Shown: positions 16,866-25,819, counted from the first letter of the stretch. The stretch: 64,000 bases of DNA from Kitasatospora aureofaciens (GCF_001188955.3 NZ_JPRF03000054.1:62001-126000), one strand, 5' to 3'. The notes: generated by a model from the letters alone, not told the origin. Program-made: numbers and translations.

Positions 16866-17465
16866 TCAGATCTCCTTGACGCGTTCGAACGGCTCGCGGC
16901 AGGCGCGGCAGCGCCAGAGCGCCTTGCAGGCGGTGGAACCGAAGCGGGACAGCTCCTCGGTGTCGGTGCCGCCGCAGTGCGGGCAGGGCACGGGGGCCGC
17001 GGCTCCCGTGCGGGTGGGGCCGAGGGCGAGCGGGACGGGCCCGGGCCCTGGTGTGGACGCGACGGCCGAGGTCGGGCGCGGCGGGGCGATACCCGCCTCG
17101 GCGAGCTTGCGGCGGCCCTCGGCGGTGATCAGGTCGGTGGACCACGGCGGGTCCAGCCGCAGCCGCACCCGCACCTCCGGGTACCCGGCGGCGCGCAGTC
17201 GGCGGTCGACGTCGGCGGCCATCTCGGCGACGGCCGGGCAGCCCGAGTAGGTCGGGGTCAGCCAGGCGGTCACCGCGCCGCTGCCGCCGTCCACCTCGAC
17301 CCCGGCCAACACGCCCAGGTCGGCCAGGGTGAGCATCGGCAGCTCCGGGTCCGGGACGGCCGCGGCGACCGACCAGGCCAGGTCGCGGGCCGTCCCGGCG
17401 GTGCCGGTGCTCCCGGCGGTCCCAGCGGTCCCAGCGGCGCCCATGGTCCCGGCGGTGCCCGTCAC
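16866..17465 (-). CDS. paaD: Phenylacetate degradation assembly protein PaaD
   Basis: A 199-residue protein of the MIP18/SufT-like group required for a functional epoxidase, probably in metal-centre assembly. The core has AAAVPDPELPMLTLADLGV and TPTYSGCPAVAEMAADV, the conserved DPE and TxxGCP blocks of this family. A C-terminal zinc-ribbon-like element follows: CPHCGG then CRAC. The first 25 residues are a Gly/Thr/Ala repeat tail. GTG 17465 overlaps the paaC stop as GTGA. Confidence 0.93.
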   Translation of the reverse strand: MTGTAGTMGAAGTAGTAGSTGTAGTARDLAWSVAAAVPDPELPMLTLADLGVLAGVEVDGGSGAVTAWLTPTYSGCPAVAEMAADVDRRLRAAGYPEVRVRLRLDPPWSTDLITAEGRRKLAEAGIAPPRPTSAVASTPGPGPVPLALGPTRTGAAAPVPCPHCGGTDTEELSRFGSTACKALWRCRACREPFERVKEI

Positions 17466-18367
17466 CACGTCGCCCCCGGGTGTGCGCGGGCCAGCACCTG
17501 CAGCTCGGCGAGCAGCGGGCCGAGCGCCTCGGTGTGCACCCCGTCCCGGCCGGCCCGGCCCAGCACGGTGGCCAGCGGCGGGACGTCCGGCACGGTCAGC
17601 CCGGCCTCGGCGATCACGGCGGCCAGCTCGCGCAGCACCGGCTCGCGCAGCTGCGCCGGATCGACGCCGGCCCGCAGCTCCACCGGGTGCGCGGTGAACA
17701 GCTCTTCCAGCAGCGGCCAGACCGCGTCCAGCCCTGCCTGCATCCGCTCCGCCGAGTACGGCGTGCCGTCGCCGAGCCGCAGGGTCCAGGCGGTGGCGTA
17801 CTCGCGGTGGTACGCCAGCTCCTTGACGCCCCGGACGGCGACCGCGGCCAGCACCGGGTCGGGGTGCGAGCCCAGCGCCTCGTACAGTGCGCCGCGGGCG
17901 GTGGAGAACAGCAGCAGCCGGGCGATCGAGTACGCGAAGTCGCCGTTCGGGGTCTCCACCAGGCGGACATTGCGGAACTCGTGCTCCTCCCGCCAGTACG
18001 CCAGGTCGTCCTCGGTGCGGCCGGAGCCGTCGGCCTGACCGGCCCGGGTGAGCAGCAGCCGGGCCTGGCCGAGCAGGTCGAGGCCGAGGTTGGCGAGCGC
18101 GACCTCCTCCTCCAGTTCGGGCGCCCGGGTGCACCACTCGATCAGTCGCTGCGCGAGGATCAGCGCGTCGTCGCCGAGCATCTGGCAGTAGGCGGCGAGG
18201 TCGGCGCCGTCCAGGCCGGCGGGCAGGGCGGTGTCCACGCCGAGCAGCGGGTCGGCGAAGCCCGTCCCGTACGCCCAGCGGCCCTCGCCCTCGGGGCCGG
18301 GGGTGGCTCCGGCGAGGCTGAGGTAGACGTGGTCGTCCTCGGTGGTGGACGTGGTGTGGTCGTGCAC
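17462..18367 (-). CDS. paaC: Phenylacetyl-CoA epoxidase structural subunit PaaC
   Basis: A 301-residue ferritin-like helical subunit that forms the stable heterodimer with catalytic PaaA. Recognisable blocks are YCQMLGDDALILAQRLIEWC, EEEVALANLGLDLLGQARLLL, DDLAYWREEHEFRNVRLVE and GVKELAYHREYATAWTLRLGDG. GTG 18367 is chosen because GGGGGAG precedes it; the frame stays open further upstream without a ribosome binding site. The gene overlaps paaD by four bases and lies 13 bp after paaB. Confidence 0.94.
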   Translation of the reverse strand: MHDHTTSTTEDDHVYLSLAGATPGPEGEGRWAYGTGFADPLLGVDTALPAGLDGADLAAYCQMLGDDALILAQRLIEWCTRAPELEEEVALANLGLDLLGQARLLLTRAGQADGSGRTEDDLAYWREEHEFRNVRLVETPNGDFAYSIARLLLFSTARGALYEALGSHPDPVLAAVAVRGVKELAYHREYATAWTLRLGDGTPYSAERMQAGLDAVWPLLEELFTAHPVELRAGVDPAQLREPVLRELAAVIAEAGLTVPDVPPLATVLGRAGRDGVHTEALGPLLAELQVLARAHPGATW

Positions 18368-18380
18368 GGTGGCTCCCCCG

Positions 18381-18674
18381 TCAGATGTGCGGGACATCCT
18401 CGGGGATGTCGTAGAAGGTCGGGTGGCGGTAGACCTTGTCACCGCTGGGCTCGAAGAACGGGTCGCGCTCGTCCGGGGTGGAGGCGGTGATCGCGTCCGA
18501 GCGGACCACCCAGAGGCTGACGCCCTCGTTGCGACGGGTGTACAGGTCCCGGGCGGCGAGCAGGGCCATCCGGTCGTCGGAGGCGTGCAGCGAGCCGACG
18601 TGGACGTGGTTCAGGCCGCGCCGGGGGCGGACGAACACCTCGTACAGCGGCCAGCCGGCCTTGGACTCGGTCAC
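18381..18674 (-). CDS. paaB: Phenylacetyl-CoA epoxidase subunit PaaB
   Basis: A 97-residue bridging subunit of the epoxidase complex. WPLYEVFVRPRRGLNHVHVGSLHA, AARDLYTRRNEGVSLWVV and the end KVYRHPTFYDIPEDV match the family closely and the length is normal. Start GTG 18674 has CAGGAG at eight-base spacing inside the end of paaA; the genes are two bases apart. Confidence 0.95.
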   Translation of the reverse strand: MTESKAGWPLYEVFVRPRRGLNHVHVGSLHASDDRMALLAARDLYTRRNEGVSLWVVRSDAITASTPDERDPFFEPSGDKVYRHPTFYDIPEDVPHI

Positions 18675-18676
18675 GT

Positions 18677-19672
<996 letters not shown>

Positions 19673-19742
19673 CACGGTCCCCTCTCGTGTTCCTGCCCTG
19701 GTCCCTGCGCCGGCTCTGTGCAGTGACGCCGGGCACCAACCG

Positions 19743-19764
19743 ACTGACCGTTCGGTCGGTACCA
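19743..19764 (-). promoter_or_regulatory. Candidate PaaR operator before paaABCDE
   Basis: The plus-strand sequence ACTGACCGTTCGGTCGGTAC followed by CA fits the 22-bp PaaR (TetR family) motif I recall from Corynebacterium, ACTNACCGNNCGNNCGGTNAGT, at every fixed position except the last three. It contains the dyad GACCG-TT-CGGTC. It sits 71-92 bp upstream of paaA, where a repressor released by phenylacetyl-CoA would act. No paaR gene lies nearby in the window. Confidence 0.6.
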
Positions 19765-19805
19765 TTCTGCGCGGCGGAGCGGAGGGATGGCAAGGGAGTG
19801 GGAAA

Positions 19806-19935
19806 ACGGATAACAGCTGACAGAATCTGAAATCTGTCAGCTGTTATCCGTCATCTGTCCGCTGTTATCTGTCCGCTGTTACCTGCTGACTGTCTTCTGT
19901 TTTCTGCCAGCTGTCACTGCGAGCCGTCAGCCATC
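19806..19935. repeat. Dispersed palindromic repeat, copy 3 with degenerate tail
   Basis: Arms ACGGATAACAGCTGACAGA (19806-19824) and TCTGTCAGCTGTTATCCGT (19833-19851) are perfect complements around ATCTGAAA. A ragged run of CTGT-containing words (TCATCTGTCC, GCTGTTATCTGTCC, GCTGTTACCTG and so on) continues to about 19935, then GTCAGCC words up to the M20 gene end. It lies between the 5' end of paaA and the 3' end of the M20 peptidase gene. Confidence 0.85.
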
Positions 19936-19975
19936 CATCGTCAGCCGTCAGCCACCCTCCGCCCGGCTGCCCCAC

Positions 19976-21289
19976 TCACCCTTCCCCACGATCCCGCAGC
20001 CGGGGCAGCGGAACGGCGAGCAGCGCCGCGAGCAGGGCGATCCTCGGAGCGAGCTGGTCCAGCCGGATGTACTCGTGCCGGGCGTGCGCACCGGCACCCA
20101 CCGCGCCGAAGCCGTCCAGCGTCGGCAGCCCGCGCGACCCGGGCAGGTTGGTGTCCCCGGCCCCGCCCGCCGGAGCGCCGTCCAGCTGCTGCCCGAGCAC
20201 CGCCGCGAGCAAACGCACGTGCCGCAGCAGCGGATTGCCGGTCCGCTCGGGCCAGGCCGGCCGACTGGACAGCACCTCCGTGCGCACCCGCGCACCCGGC
20301 CGCAGCGCGGTCAACCGCGCGAGGTTGTCCAGCGTGCGGCGCTGCGCCTCCACGGTGGAGAACCGAAGCCCTAGCTCGGCCTCGGCCCGTCCGGCGACCA
20401 CGTTGGCCCGCGAACCCCCGCTGATCCGACCGGCATTGAGCTCGGTCCCGGGCTGGCCTGCGAGTCCGCGGACGAGCACCAGCTGGTCGACGAGCTCGTC
20501 CACCGCGGACACCCCGTCGTGGGCGTCGTTGCCCGCATGGGCCTCCCGCCCGGTGACGGTGAGGCGCACCCGGGTGCTGCCGCGCCGCGCGGTCTTCAGC
20601 CGCCCGTCCGGATGCGGCGGCTCCAGCCCCAGGACGGCTGCCGCGCCGCGCAGTTGGCGCTCGACCAGGCGGCGCCCGTCCGGGCTGCCGACCTCCTCGT
20701 CGGACACCACGACCAGCCGCACGCTGCGGTGCGGCCGCTGCTCCAGGTCCGCGAGCAGCGCCAACGCGCCCTCCAGGACGGCGAGTCCGCCCTTCATGTC
20801 GACCACGCCGGGGCCGGTGAGCCGCCCGTCGTGCTCCGCCACCGGCCAGTCCGCCAGCGTGCCGACCGGCCAGACGGTGTCGTGGTGGCCGACGACCAGC
20901 AGGTGCGGGAGGGACTCGTCCCGGCCCGGCCACTCGATCACCAGGTGGTCACCGGCCGGCCCGGGTTCACGGCGTGCGGTGGCCCCCGTAGCGCGGAACC
21001 CGGCGGCCAACTCCTCGGCGAGCGCGTCGAGTCGGGGCGCGTCGCCGCTCGGTGACTCGATCCGGGCCAGGTCCGCGCAGCGCCGCCGGACGGCACCCGC
21101 GAGCGTGCGGGCCCGGGCACTGAGCGCCTGCGGCAGTCCGGGCAGCGCCGCGGTGGTGCCGGAGGCGACGGCGCCCGCAGCCGACGCGGCAGCTGGGCCC
21201 GCGGCGGCACCGGCAGCGGCAGTAGCAGCAGAGGCAGCAGCGGAAGCGGAGGTCGGGGCTTCACCGTCGGGGGCGGCCGGGACCGTCAC
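19976..21289 (-). CDS. M20-family metallopeptidase / carboxypeptidase G2-like
   Basis: A zinc-dependent exo-hydrolase of the ArgE/DapE/CPG2 fold, 437 residues from GTG 21289. Metal-site segments are GHHDTVWP (His and Asp), VVDMKGGL (bridging Asp), VVSDEEVGSPDG (catalytic Glu pair), LEPPHPDG (Glu ligand) and AHARHEYI (final His). The dimerisation domain is inserted after TARRGSTRVRLTV. The first 60 residues are Ala-rich low complexity, so the true start may be internal, or further upstream at TTG 21355. Target could be N-acyl amino acids, dipeptides or folate-like conjugates. Confidence 0.87.
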   Translation of the reverse strand: MTVPAAPDGEAPTSASAAASAATAAAGAAAGPAAASAAGAVASGTTAALPGLPQALSARARTLAGAVRRRCADLARIESPSGDAPRLDALAEELAAGFRATGATARREPGPAGDHLVIEWPGRDESLPHLLVVGHHDTVWPVGTLADWPVAEHDGRLTGPGVVDMKGGLAVLEGALALLADLEQRPHRSVRLVVVSDEEVGSPDGRRLVERQLRGAAAVLGLEPPHPDGRLKTARRGSTRVRLTVTGREAHAGNDAHDGVSAVDELVDQLVLVRGLAGQPGTELNAGRISGGSRANVVAGRAEAELGLRFSTVEAQRRTLDNLARLTALRPGARVRTEVLSSRPAWPERTGNPLLRHVRLLAAVLGQQLDGAPAGGAGDTNLPGSRGLPTLDGFGAVGAGAHARHEYIRLDQLAPRIALLAALLAVPLPRLRDRGEG

Positions 21290-21351
21290 GGGTACGCGAT
21301 CGGGCTCCGCGGCAGCACCCGACGCGGCCGGCGACCCGACGATCTGGGGAC

Positions 21352-21525
21352 TCAACGCTCGCCTCCGCGGCCGCAGCCGGTACTCAGCGGCCGGATCGGC
21401 CGACCGCTCCCGCCCGGGTACCAGACCCGGCCGGACCGCACCGCTCGGCCCGGAGGCCGGACGGCCCGTCGGAACGGCCCGTCTGGCCCAAGTACGGTGG
21501 AACGGCTGGGCGGCGTGCTTGGCAT
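21352..21525 (-). CDS. Possible small leader ORF upstream of the M20 gene
   Basis: A 57-codon frame whose ATG 21525 has an unusually good ribosome binding site (GAGGAGG, six bases away). Its stop overlaps a TTG in the M20 frame as TTGA. The peptide is rich in Arg, Pro and Gly with no recognised motif, and third-position GC is lower than in neighbouring genes, so it may not be a functional protein. It could be a translated leader coupled to the peptidase gene. Confidence 0.3.
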   Translation of the reverse strand: MPSTPPSRSTVLGPDGPFRRAVRPPGRAVRSGRVWYPGGSGRPIRPLSTGCGRGGER

Positions 21526-22004
21526 TGCGTCCTCCTCGCTCGATCCGGTGCCCCGGTCCGCCCGGAGCCCCGTGCACGGCGGCTTCCTCGCGGCGGGCGC
21601 AGTGGCCGAACCGCCGCAGGGAAGCCGAGATGTGAGCCTAGAAGAACCGTTCGGTTTCCTGCGAGGTGGCCCTGGTCCCAGCGTGCCGGTACGGGCCCCG
21701 GCCTCCGTCACCCGTCGGAGGAAGCGGCGGGCGGTCGGCGCGCGGGCCTGGATCGGCGCGCGGGCGCGGTCGCCGGATCACGCCCATCTCCACCATGGAC
21801 CCGCCGCCCGGGTTCGGCAGCGCAAACCGGCAAGGCACGGCATTTCCACGCCGGATGGGTGACATCGGCTCAGCGAGCGGTACCAACCGGAGGCACGCGG
21901 CGGCTCAGGGAAGCCCGCGGCACGGGCCGAACGGTCCTCCGGGGAACGTCCGCGTGAACACCGTCCGACGCTGCGCCCCGCCCTGCCCTCGCGAGCGCCC
22001 GCCG
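21526..22004. other. Gene-poor gap
   Basis: 479 bp without a supported gene. The only structure I see is the dyad AACCG-TT-CGGTT at 21645-21656, which shares the 10-base core ACCGTTCGGT with the paaA operator. The open frames here have mixed codon use and no family resemblance. Confidence 0.5.
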
Positions 22005-22664
22005 TCACCCGCCGTCACCGACCAGCCCCGCATCGCGTGCGAGCAGCGCGGCCTGGACCCGGTTGGCCACGCCGAGCGCGGTCAGGATCCGGCTGACATG
22101 CGCCTTGACGGTGCTCTCCCGCATCCCCAGCACGCCCGCGATCTCCGCGTTGGAGAGCCCGTCCGCGAGTTCACGCAGCACGTCGCCCTCGCGCGGGGTG
22201 AGCCCGGCGATCCGGCTCCGGGCGGCCACCGCCCGGCGCGCGCCGACCCGGTGGTACCGATCGATCAGCCGTCGCGCGGCCGCCGGGTGCAGCATCCCCT
22301 GCCCGGAGGCGACCACGTGCACGGCCCGGGCGATCTCGGCGGGCGGGGTGTCCTTGAGCAGGAAGCCGTCCGCCCCGGCGGCGAGCGCCTGGTACACGTA
22401 CTCGTCCAGGTCGAAGGTGGTGAGCGCGATGACCCGGGGCGCGTCGGGGAGTTGGCGCAGACGGCGGGTGGCGGCGATCCCGTCGAGCCGGGGCATCCGG
22501 ATGTCCATCAGCGCGACGTCGATCCGGTGCCCGCGGGCGAGTTCGACGGCCTGCAGTCCGTCGACGGCATCGGCGACCACGGTCAGCTCCGGGTCCTGGT
22601 CCAGGAGGTCGACCAGCCCGAGGCGCACCAGCGCGTCGTCGTCGACCACCATCGTGCGGATCAT
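22005..22664 (-). CDS. NarL/FixJ-family response regulator
   Basis: A 219-residue regulator. The receiver domain has VVDDDALVRLG, phospho-acceptor D54 in LMDIRMPRLDG and the conserved Lys in FLLKDTPP. The LuxR-type DNA-binding domain runs LTPREGDVLRELADGLSNAE to STVKAHVSRILTALGV. ATG 22664 overlaps the stop of the upstream kinase gene (ATGA). All key residues are intact, in contrast to its kinase partner, so it may now be phosphorylated by another kinase or act unphosphorylated. Confidence 0.93.
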   Translation of the reverse strand: MIRTMVVDDDALVRLGLVDLLDQDPELTVVADAVDGLQAVELARGHRIDVALMDIRMPRLDGIAATRRLRQLPDAPRVIALTTFDLDEYVYQALAAGADGFLLKDTPPAEIARAVHVVASGQGMLHPAAARRLIDRYHRVGARRAVAARSRIAGLTPREGDVLRELADGLSNAEIAGVLGMRESTVKAHVSRILTALGVANRVQAALLARDAGLVGDGG

Positions 22665-23518
22665 GCGGCGTCCTCCGGCTGCGGGGGTTGAGAGGGCTGT
22701 GGGTGAGGAGCCCGCGGGCCCGGAGACTCCGACCTCGCGGCCGTCGGGCGCGAGGGCCGCGGCCGGTCCGGCGCGGGCAGCCGGGCGGAGAGCCGGAAGC
22801 CGCCGACGGCGTCCGGGCCCGCGTCCAGGTGCCCGCCGAGCGCGCCGACCCGTTCGCCGAGCCCCACCAGAGGTCGCACAGGGCCGGCGCCGGGACGCGC
22901 ACGGGCGGGGTGGGCGACGCCCGCGTGCAGCACCAGCAGGCTCAACCGGTGGGCCAGCACGTCGTGCATCTCCCGGGCGATCCGGGCCCGTTCGGCGGAC
23001 CGGGCCTGCTCGGCCCGCAACTCCCGCTCCCGGCGCAGGTTTTCGACCTGGGCGTGCAGGGCGCGGATCAGCGCCCGGCGACCGTGCAGCCACAGACCGA
23101 AGGACAACACGGCGACCTGGAGGAGGAGTTGGGACCCAGTGGTGCCCGCCCAGCCGACCAGGGAGTCGGCCCTGGCCGCACTGGCCAGCACGATGACCGC
23201 ACCTGCGGCCACCGCCGGACCGGTCCGGCCGAGGGAGGCGAGGGGGGCGACGCCGAACAGGCCGGGGAAGGCCCGGTTGAACAGACTGCTGGTGAGCACC
23301 GGCAGGACGGCCGAGGCGGCCGGGTGGCGACGGGCGAACAGGAGGGAGAGCGCGGAGAGCGCGGCCACCACGATCCGGTACGGGCGCAGCGGCCCGTCGG
23401 CGTGCAGCCACTGGAAGAGGCCCTCCTCGGCGGTGAGCACGAGGATGCCGAGCAGCAGCAGACTGTCGACCCAGGGGCGGTGGTCCGGGCCGTGCCAGCC
23501 GAGCAGGCCTGTGCGCAT
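22661..23518 (-). CDS. Histidine kinase with internal deletion of the ATP-binding core
   Basis: A 285-residue product of the HisKA_3 kinase class, where about 400 is usual. Four or five membrane spans fill residues 17-145, then a coiled segment (RALHAQVENLRRERELRAEQ) and the phospho-acceptor H185 in REMHDVLAHRLSLLVLHAGV. Normally some 150 residues follow (rest of the dimerisation helix, N-box, G1 box). Here only 15 low-complexity residues separate HAGV (198-201) from LVGLGERVGALGG (217-229), the end of the ATPase domain. The reading frame is intact and the coupled regulator gene is normal. Autokinase activity is very unlikely. ATG 23518 has GGGAGAG upstream. Confidence 0.85.
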   Translation of the reverse strand: MRTGLLGWHGPDHRPWVDSLLLLGILVLTAEEGLFQWLHADGPLRPYRIVVAALSALSLLFARRHPAASAVLPVLTSSLFNRAFPGLFGVAPLASLGRTGPAVAAGAVIVLASAARADSLVGWAGTTGSQLLLQVAVLSFGLWLHGRRALIRALHAQVENLRRERELRAEQARSAERARIAREMHDVLAHRLSLLVLHAGVAHPARARPGAGPVRPLVGLGERVGALGGHLDAGPDAVGGFRLSARLPAPDRPRPSRPTAARSESPGPRAPHPQPSQPPQPEDAA

Positions 23519-23559
23519 CGAGCTCTCCCGTCCGCTTCCACCCGTCCGTTGACGCCGGT

Positions 23560-23660
23560 TCACGCCCGTTCGCTTCCCCGTATCCGTATCCGCTCGGGTC
23601 CGTTCGCGTCCCCGTATCCGTTCCCGCCCCCCGTATCCGTTCGCGTCCGTTCGCTCGATG
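23560..23660. repeat. Degenerate CCGTATCC/CCGTTCGC short-repeat tract
   Basis: About 100 bp built from variants of CCGTATCC, GTCCGTTCGC and TCCCCGTATCCGTTC, for example CCCCGTATCCGTTC near 23610 and CCCCGTATCCGTTCGCGTCC near 23630. It fills the divergent gap between the kinase and methyltransferase genes. Units vary by one or two bases, suggesting old slippage expansion. Confidence 0.6.
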
Positions 23661-23770
23661 CTACGGGCGGGCACCGGCCCTTCGCCCCCTTCTCCCGGGC
23701 AGCCGCTCCCTCGACTTTCGTCGGGGGTCTGCGCCGCTCACCGGCCGGTTCCGGGGCGTCGCGGTCTCCC

Positions 23771-23776
23771 TAGCGT
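23771..23776 (+). promoter_or_regulatory. Candidate -10 box for leaderless transcription
   Basis: TAGCGT ends seven bases before ATG 23784; no Shine-Dalgarno precedes that ATG, as expected of a leaderless start. Confidence 0.35.
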
Positions 23777-23783
23777 CGACGCC

Positions 23784-24600
23784 ATGACGACCGAACAACT
23801 CCGCCCGGGCTCCGGCTCCCTTGCTCAGAACCGCAGTTCGCACCCCTCGCCGTACGGCGGGGACCGCCTGCTGTTCCTCACCGAGGCGCTGCGCACCTTC
23901 CACGACACCGGCGCGCTGGCGCCGAGCGGGCCCGATCTGGTCGACGCCCTGGTGGTTTCGGTCACCAGTCGTCCGAACCGCCCGATCTCGGTGCTCGAGG
24001 TCGGCGCCGGGACGGGCGTGGTGACCCGCCGGCTGGCCCGGGTGCTGCGCCCGGGCGACCGGCTGCACGTGGTCGAGGCGAACCCGCGGTTCGCCGAGCG
24101 GCTGCGTGACGACCCCGTCCTGGCCGCCCGCCGCCCGGAGGTCGGGCTGCGGCTGTCGGTGTGCCGGGTGGAGGAACTACCGGAGGCGGCCGACGGTCCG
24201 GGCCCGGACAGCCAGGGGGCGCCGGGCGGTACGACGTGATCGTGTCGGGACTGCCGTTCACCAACTTCGAGCCGGCCCTGGTCCGGCAGGTCCTCGCCCT
24301 CTACCTGCGGCTGCTGGCCCCCGGAGGCGAGCTGACCTACTTCGGCTACCTCGGCACCAGCACGGCGCGCACGCTCGTCTCGGGCCCCCGCCGGGGCGCC
24401 CGCCACCGGGCGGTGGTGCGACTGCTACGCCGTTTCGAGGCCACCTACGGGCTGGGCGAGCGCACGGTGTGGCGCAATCTGCCGCCCGCCCGGGCCCACC
24501 TGCTGCGCTCGCCGGGGCCGTACGCCTGGCGGAAGCCCCCGGGAAGCGGCGGAGGCCGCCCGCGACAGGGTGGAGATCCCGCCCCGCTGAGAGCTCCGGT
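23784..24600 (+). pseudogene. Class I SAM-dependent methyltransferase, frameshifted
   Basis: The first frame encodes the AdoMet-binding half: VLEVGAGTGVVTRRLARVLRP (motif I) and LHVVEANPRFAERL (the acidic ribose contact), then stops at 24239. The second half continues in another frame from about 24220: YDVIVSGLPFTNFEPALVRQVL (motif IV), then LLAPGGELTYFGYLGT (motif VI). The shift must lie near 24205-24230, where a run of five G (24215-24219) is the obvious weak spot. The second frame has no stop before the palindromic repeat at 24604 and would read into the next gene. The protein resembles phospholipid N-methyltransferase (PmtA-like) enzymes. Could also be a sequencing error. Confidence 0.75.
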
Positions 24601-24603
24601 GCG

Positions 24604-24656
24604 AACAAATGACAAAAGACAGCGAACAGATTTTGAAATCTGTTCGCTGTCATGCC
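24604..24656. repeat. Dispersed palindromic repeat, copy 4
   Basis: Arms GACAGCGAACAGATTT (24618-24633) and AAATCTGTTCGCTGTC (24636-24651) are perfect complements around TG; the core TTTTGAAA replaces TTTCGAAA. It is preceded by GAACAAATGACAAAA, similar to the leads of copies 1 and 2. It abuts the eroded 3' end of the methyltransferase gene and overlaps the apparent promoter of the aldo/keto reductase gene. Confidence 0.85.
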
Positions 24657-24661
24657 ATAGT
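24633..24661 (+). promoter_or_regulatory. Candidate promoter of the aldo/keto reductase gene
   Basis: TTGAAA (24633-24638) and CATAGT (24656-24661) are separated by exactly 17 bp. The -35 element lies in the centre of the palindromic repeat, so the promoter may be partly supplied by it. The transcript would start near 24668, giving a leader of about 50 bases. Confidence 0.45.
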
Positions 24662-24719
24662 GAGACCCGGGTCACACCGCCCTCCGCCGCCCGGCGCCGC
24701 ATCCGCCCCTGGAGTTCCC

Positions 24720-25736
24720 ATGGCCTCGACCTCTCCCCGCCCCGCCCAGCGCCGCCTCGGCGCCTCCGGCCCGGTCACCTCCGCCCTCGGCCTCGGCTGC
24801 ATGGGCATGTCCGACCTCTACGGCCCCGCCGACGAGGCCGAGAGCATCGCCACCATCCACGCCGCGCTCGACGCCGGGATCACCCTGCTCGACACCGGTG
24901 ACTTCTACGGCATGGGCCACAACGAGCTACTGATCCACGAGGCCCTGCGCGGCCGGGACCGCGAGAGCGTGCAGATCAGCGTGAAGTTCGGCGCCCAGCG
25001 CGGCCCGGACGGCCAGTGGCTCGGCTACGACTCCAGCCCGGCCGCCACCAAGAGCGCGCTCGCCTACACCCTGCGCCGCCTGCGCACCGACCACGTCGAC
25101 GTCTACCGCCCGGCCCGGCTCGACCCGAAGGTCCCGATCGAGGAGACCGTCGGCGCCATCGCGGACCTGGTCAAGGCCGGCTACGTCCGCCACATCGGCC
25201 TCTCCGAGGTCGGCGCCGACACCCTGCGTCGCGCCGCCGCCGTCCACCCGATCAGCGACCTGCAGATCGAGTACTCGCTGCTCACCCGTTCGATCGAGGC
25301 CGAGATCCTGCCCGCCGCGCGCGAACTGGGCATCGGCATCACCGCGTACGGCGTGCTCTCGCGCGGCCTGCTCAGCGGCCACTGGAACCCGGACCGCCCG
25401 CTCGCCGGCACCGACTTCCGCGGCGACAGCCCGCGCTTCCAGGGCGACAACCTGGCCCACAACCTCGCCCTGGTCGAGGCGCTGCGCGAGGTCGCCGACG
25501 CCAAGGGGGCCAGCGTGGCCCAGGTGGCCATCGCCTGGGTCGCCTCCCGCGGGGAGGACGTCGTCCCGCTGGTCGGCGCCCGCCGCCGGGACCGGCTGGC
25601 CGAGGCGCTCGGCTCGCTGGACGTCACCCTGACCCCGGCCGACCTCACCGCCATCGAGGCGGCCGTCCCCGCCGGTGCCGCCGCCGGCGACCGGTACGCT
25701 GCCGCGCAGATGGCGCGCCTGGACAGCGAACGCTGA
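24720..25736 (+). CDS. Aldo/keto reductase
   Basis: A 338-residue NADPH-dependent oxidoreductase of the TIM-barrel AKR superfamily, close to the AKR13-type group. Catalytic Asp and Tyr sit in [16 protein letters not shown] and the Lys in SVKFGAQ. The usual catalytic His position (QHRVDP in relatives) reads YRPARLDP, so the tetrad is incomplete. [12 protein letters not shown] and the phosphate-binding [12 protein letters not shown] near the end bind the cofactor. ATG 24720 has GGAG six bases upstream. A TetR regulator gene follows in the same direction after 83 bp and may control it. Confidence 0.92.
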   Translation: MASTSPRPAQRRLGASGPVTSALGLGCMGMSDLYGPADEAESIATIHAALDAGITLLDTGDFYGMGHNELLIHEALRGRDRESVQISVKFGAQRGPDGQWLGYDSSPAATKSALAYTLRRLRTDHVDVYRPARLDPKVPIEETVGAIADLVKAGYVRHIGLSEVGADTLRRAAAVHPISDLQIEYSLLTRSIEAEILPAARELGIGITAYGVLSRGLLSGHWNPDRPLAGTDFRGDSPRFQGDNLAHNLALVEALREVADAKGASVAQVAIAWVASRGEDVVPLVGARRRDRLAEALGSLDVTLTPADLTAIEAAVPAGAAAGDRYAAAQMARLDSER

Positions 25737-25819
25737 CCGACCCAAGCTGACCGAGCCCCCGCCGACCAGCGGAAATCCCCCGCGCCACCCCCGACCGCAC
25801 GACCCTAAGGACGGCCCCC

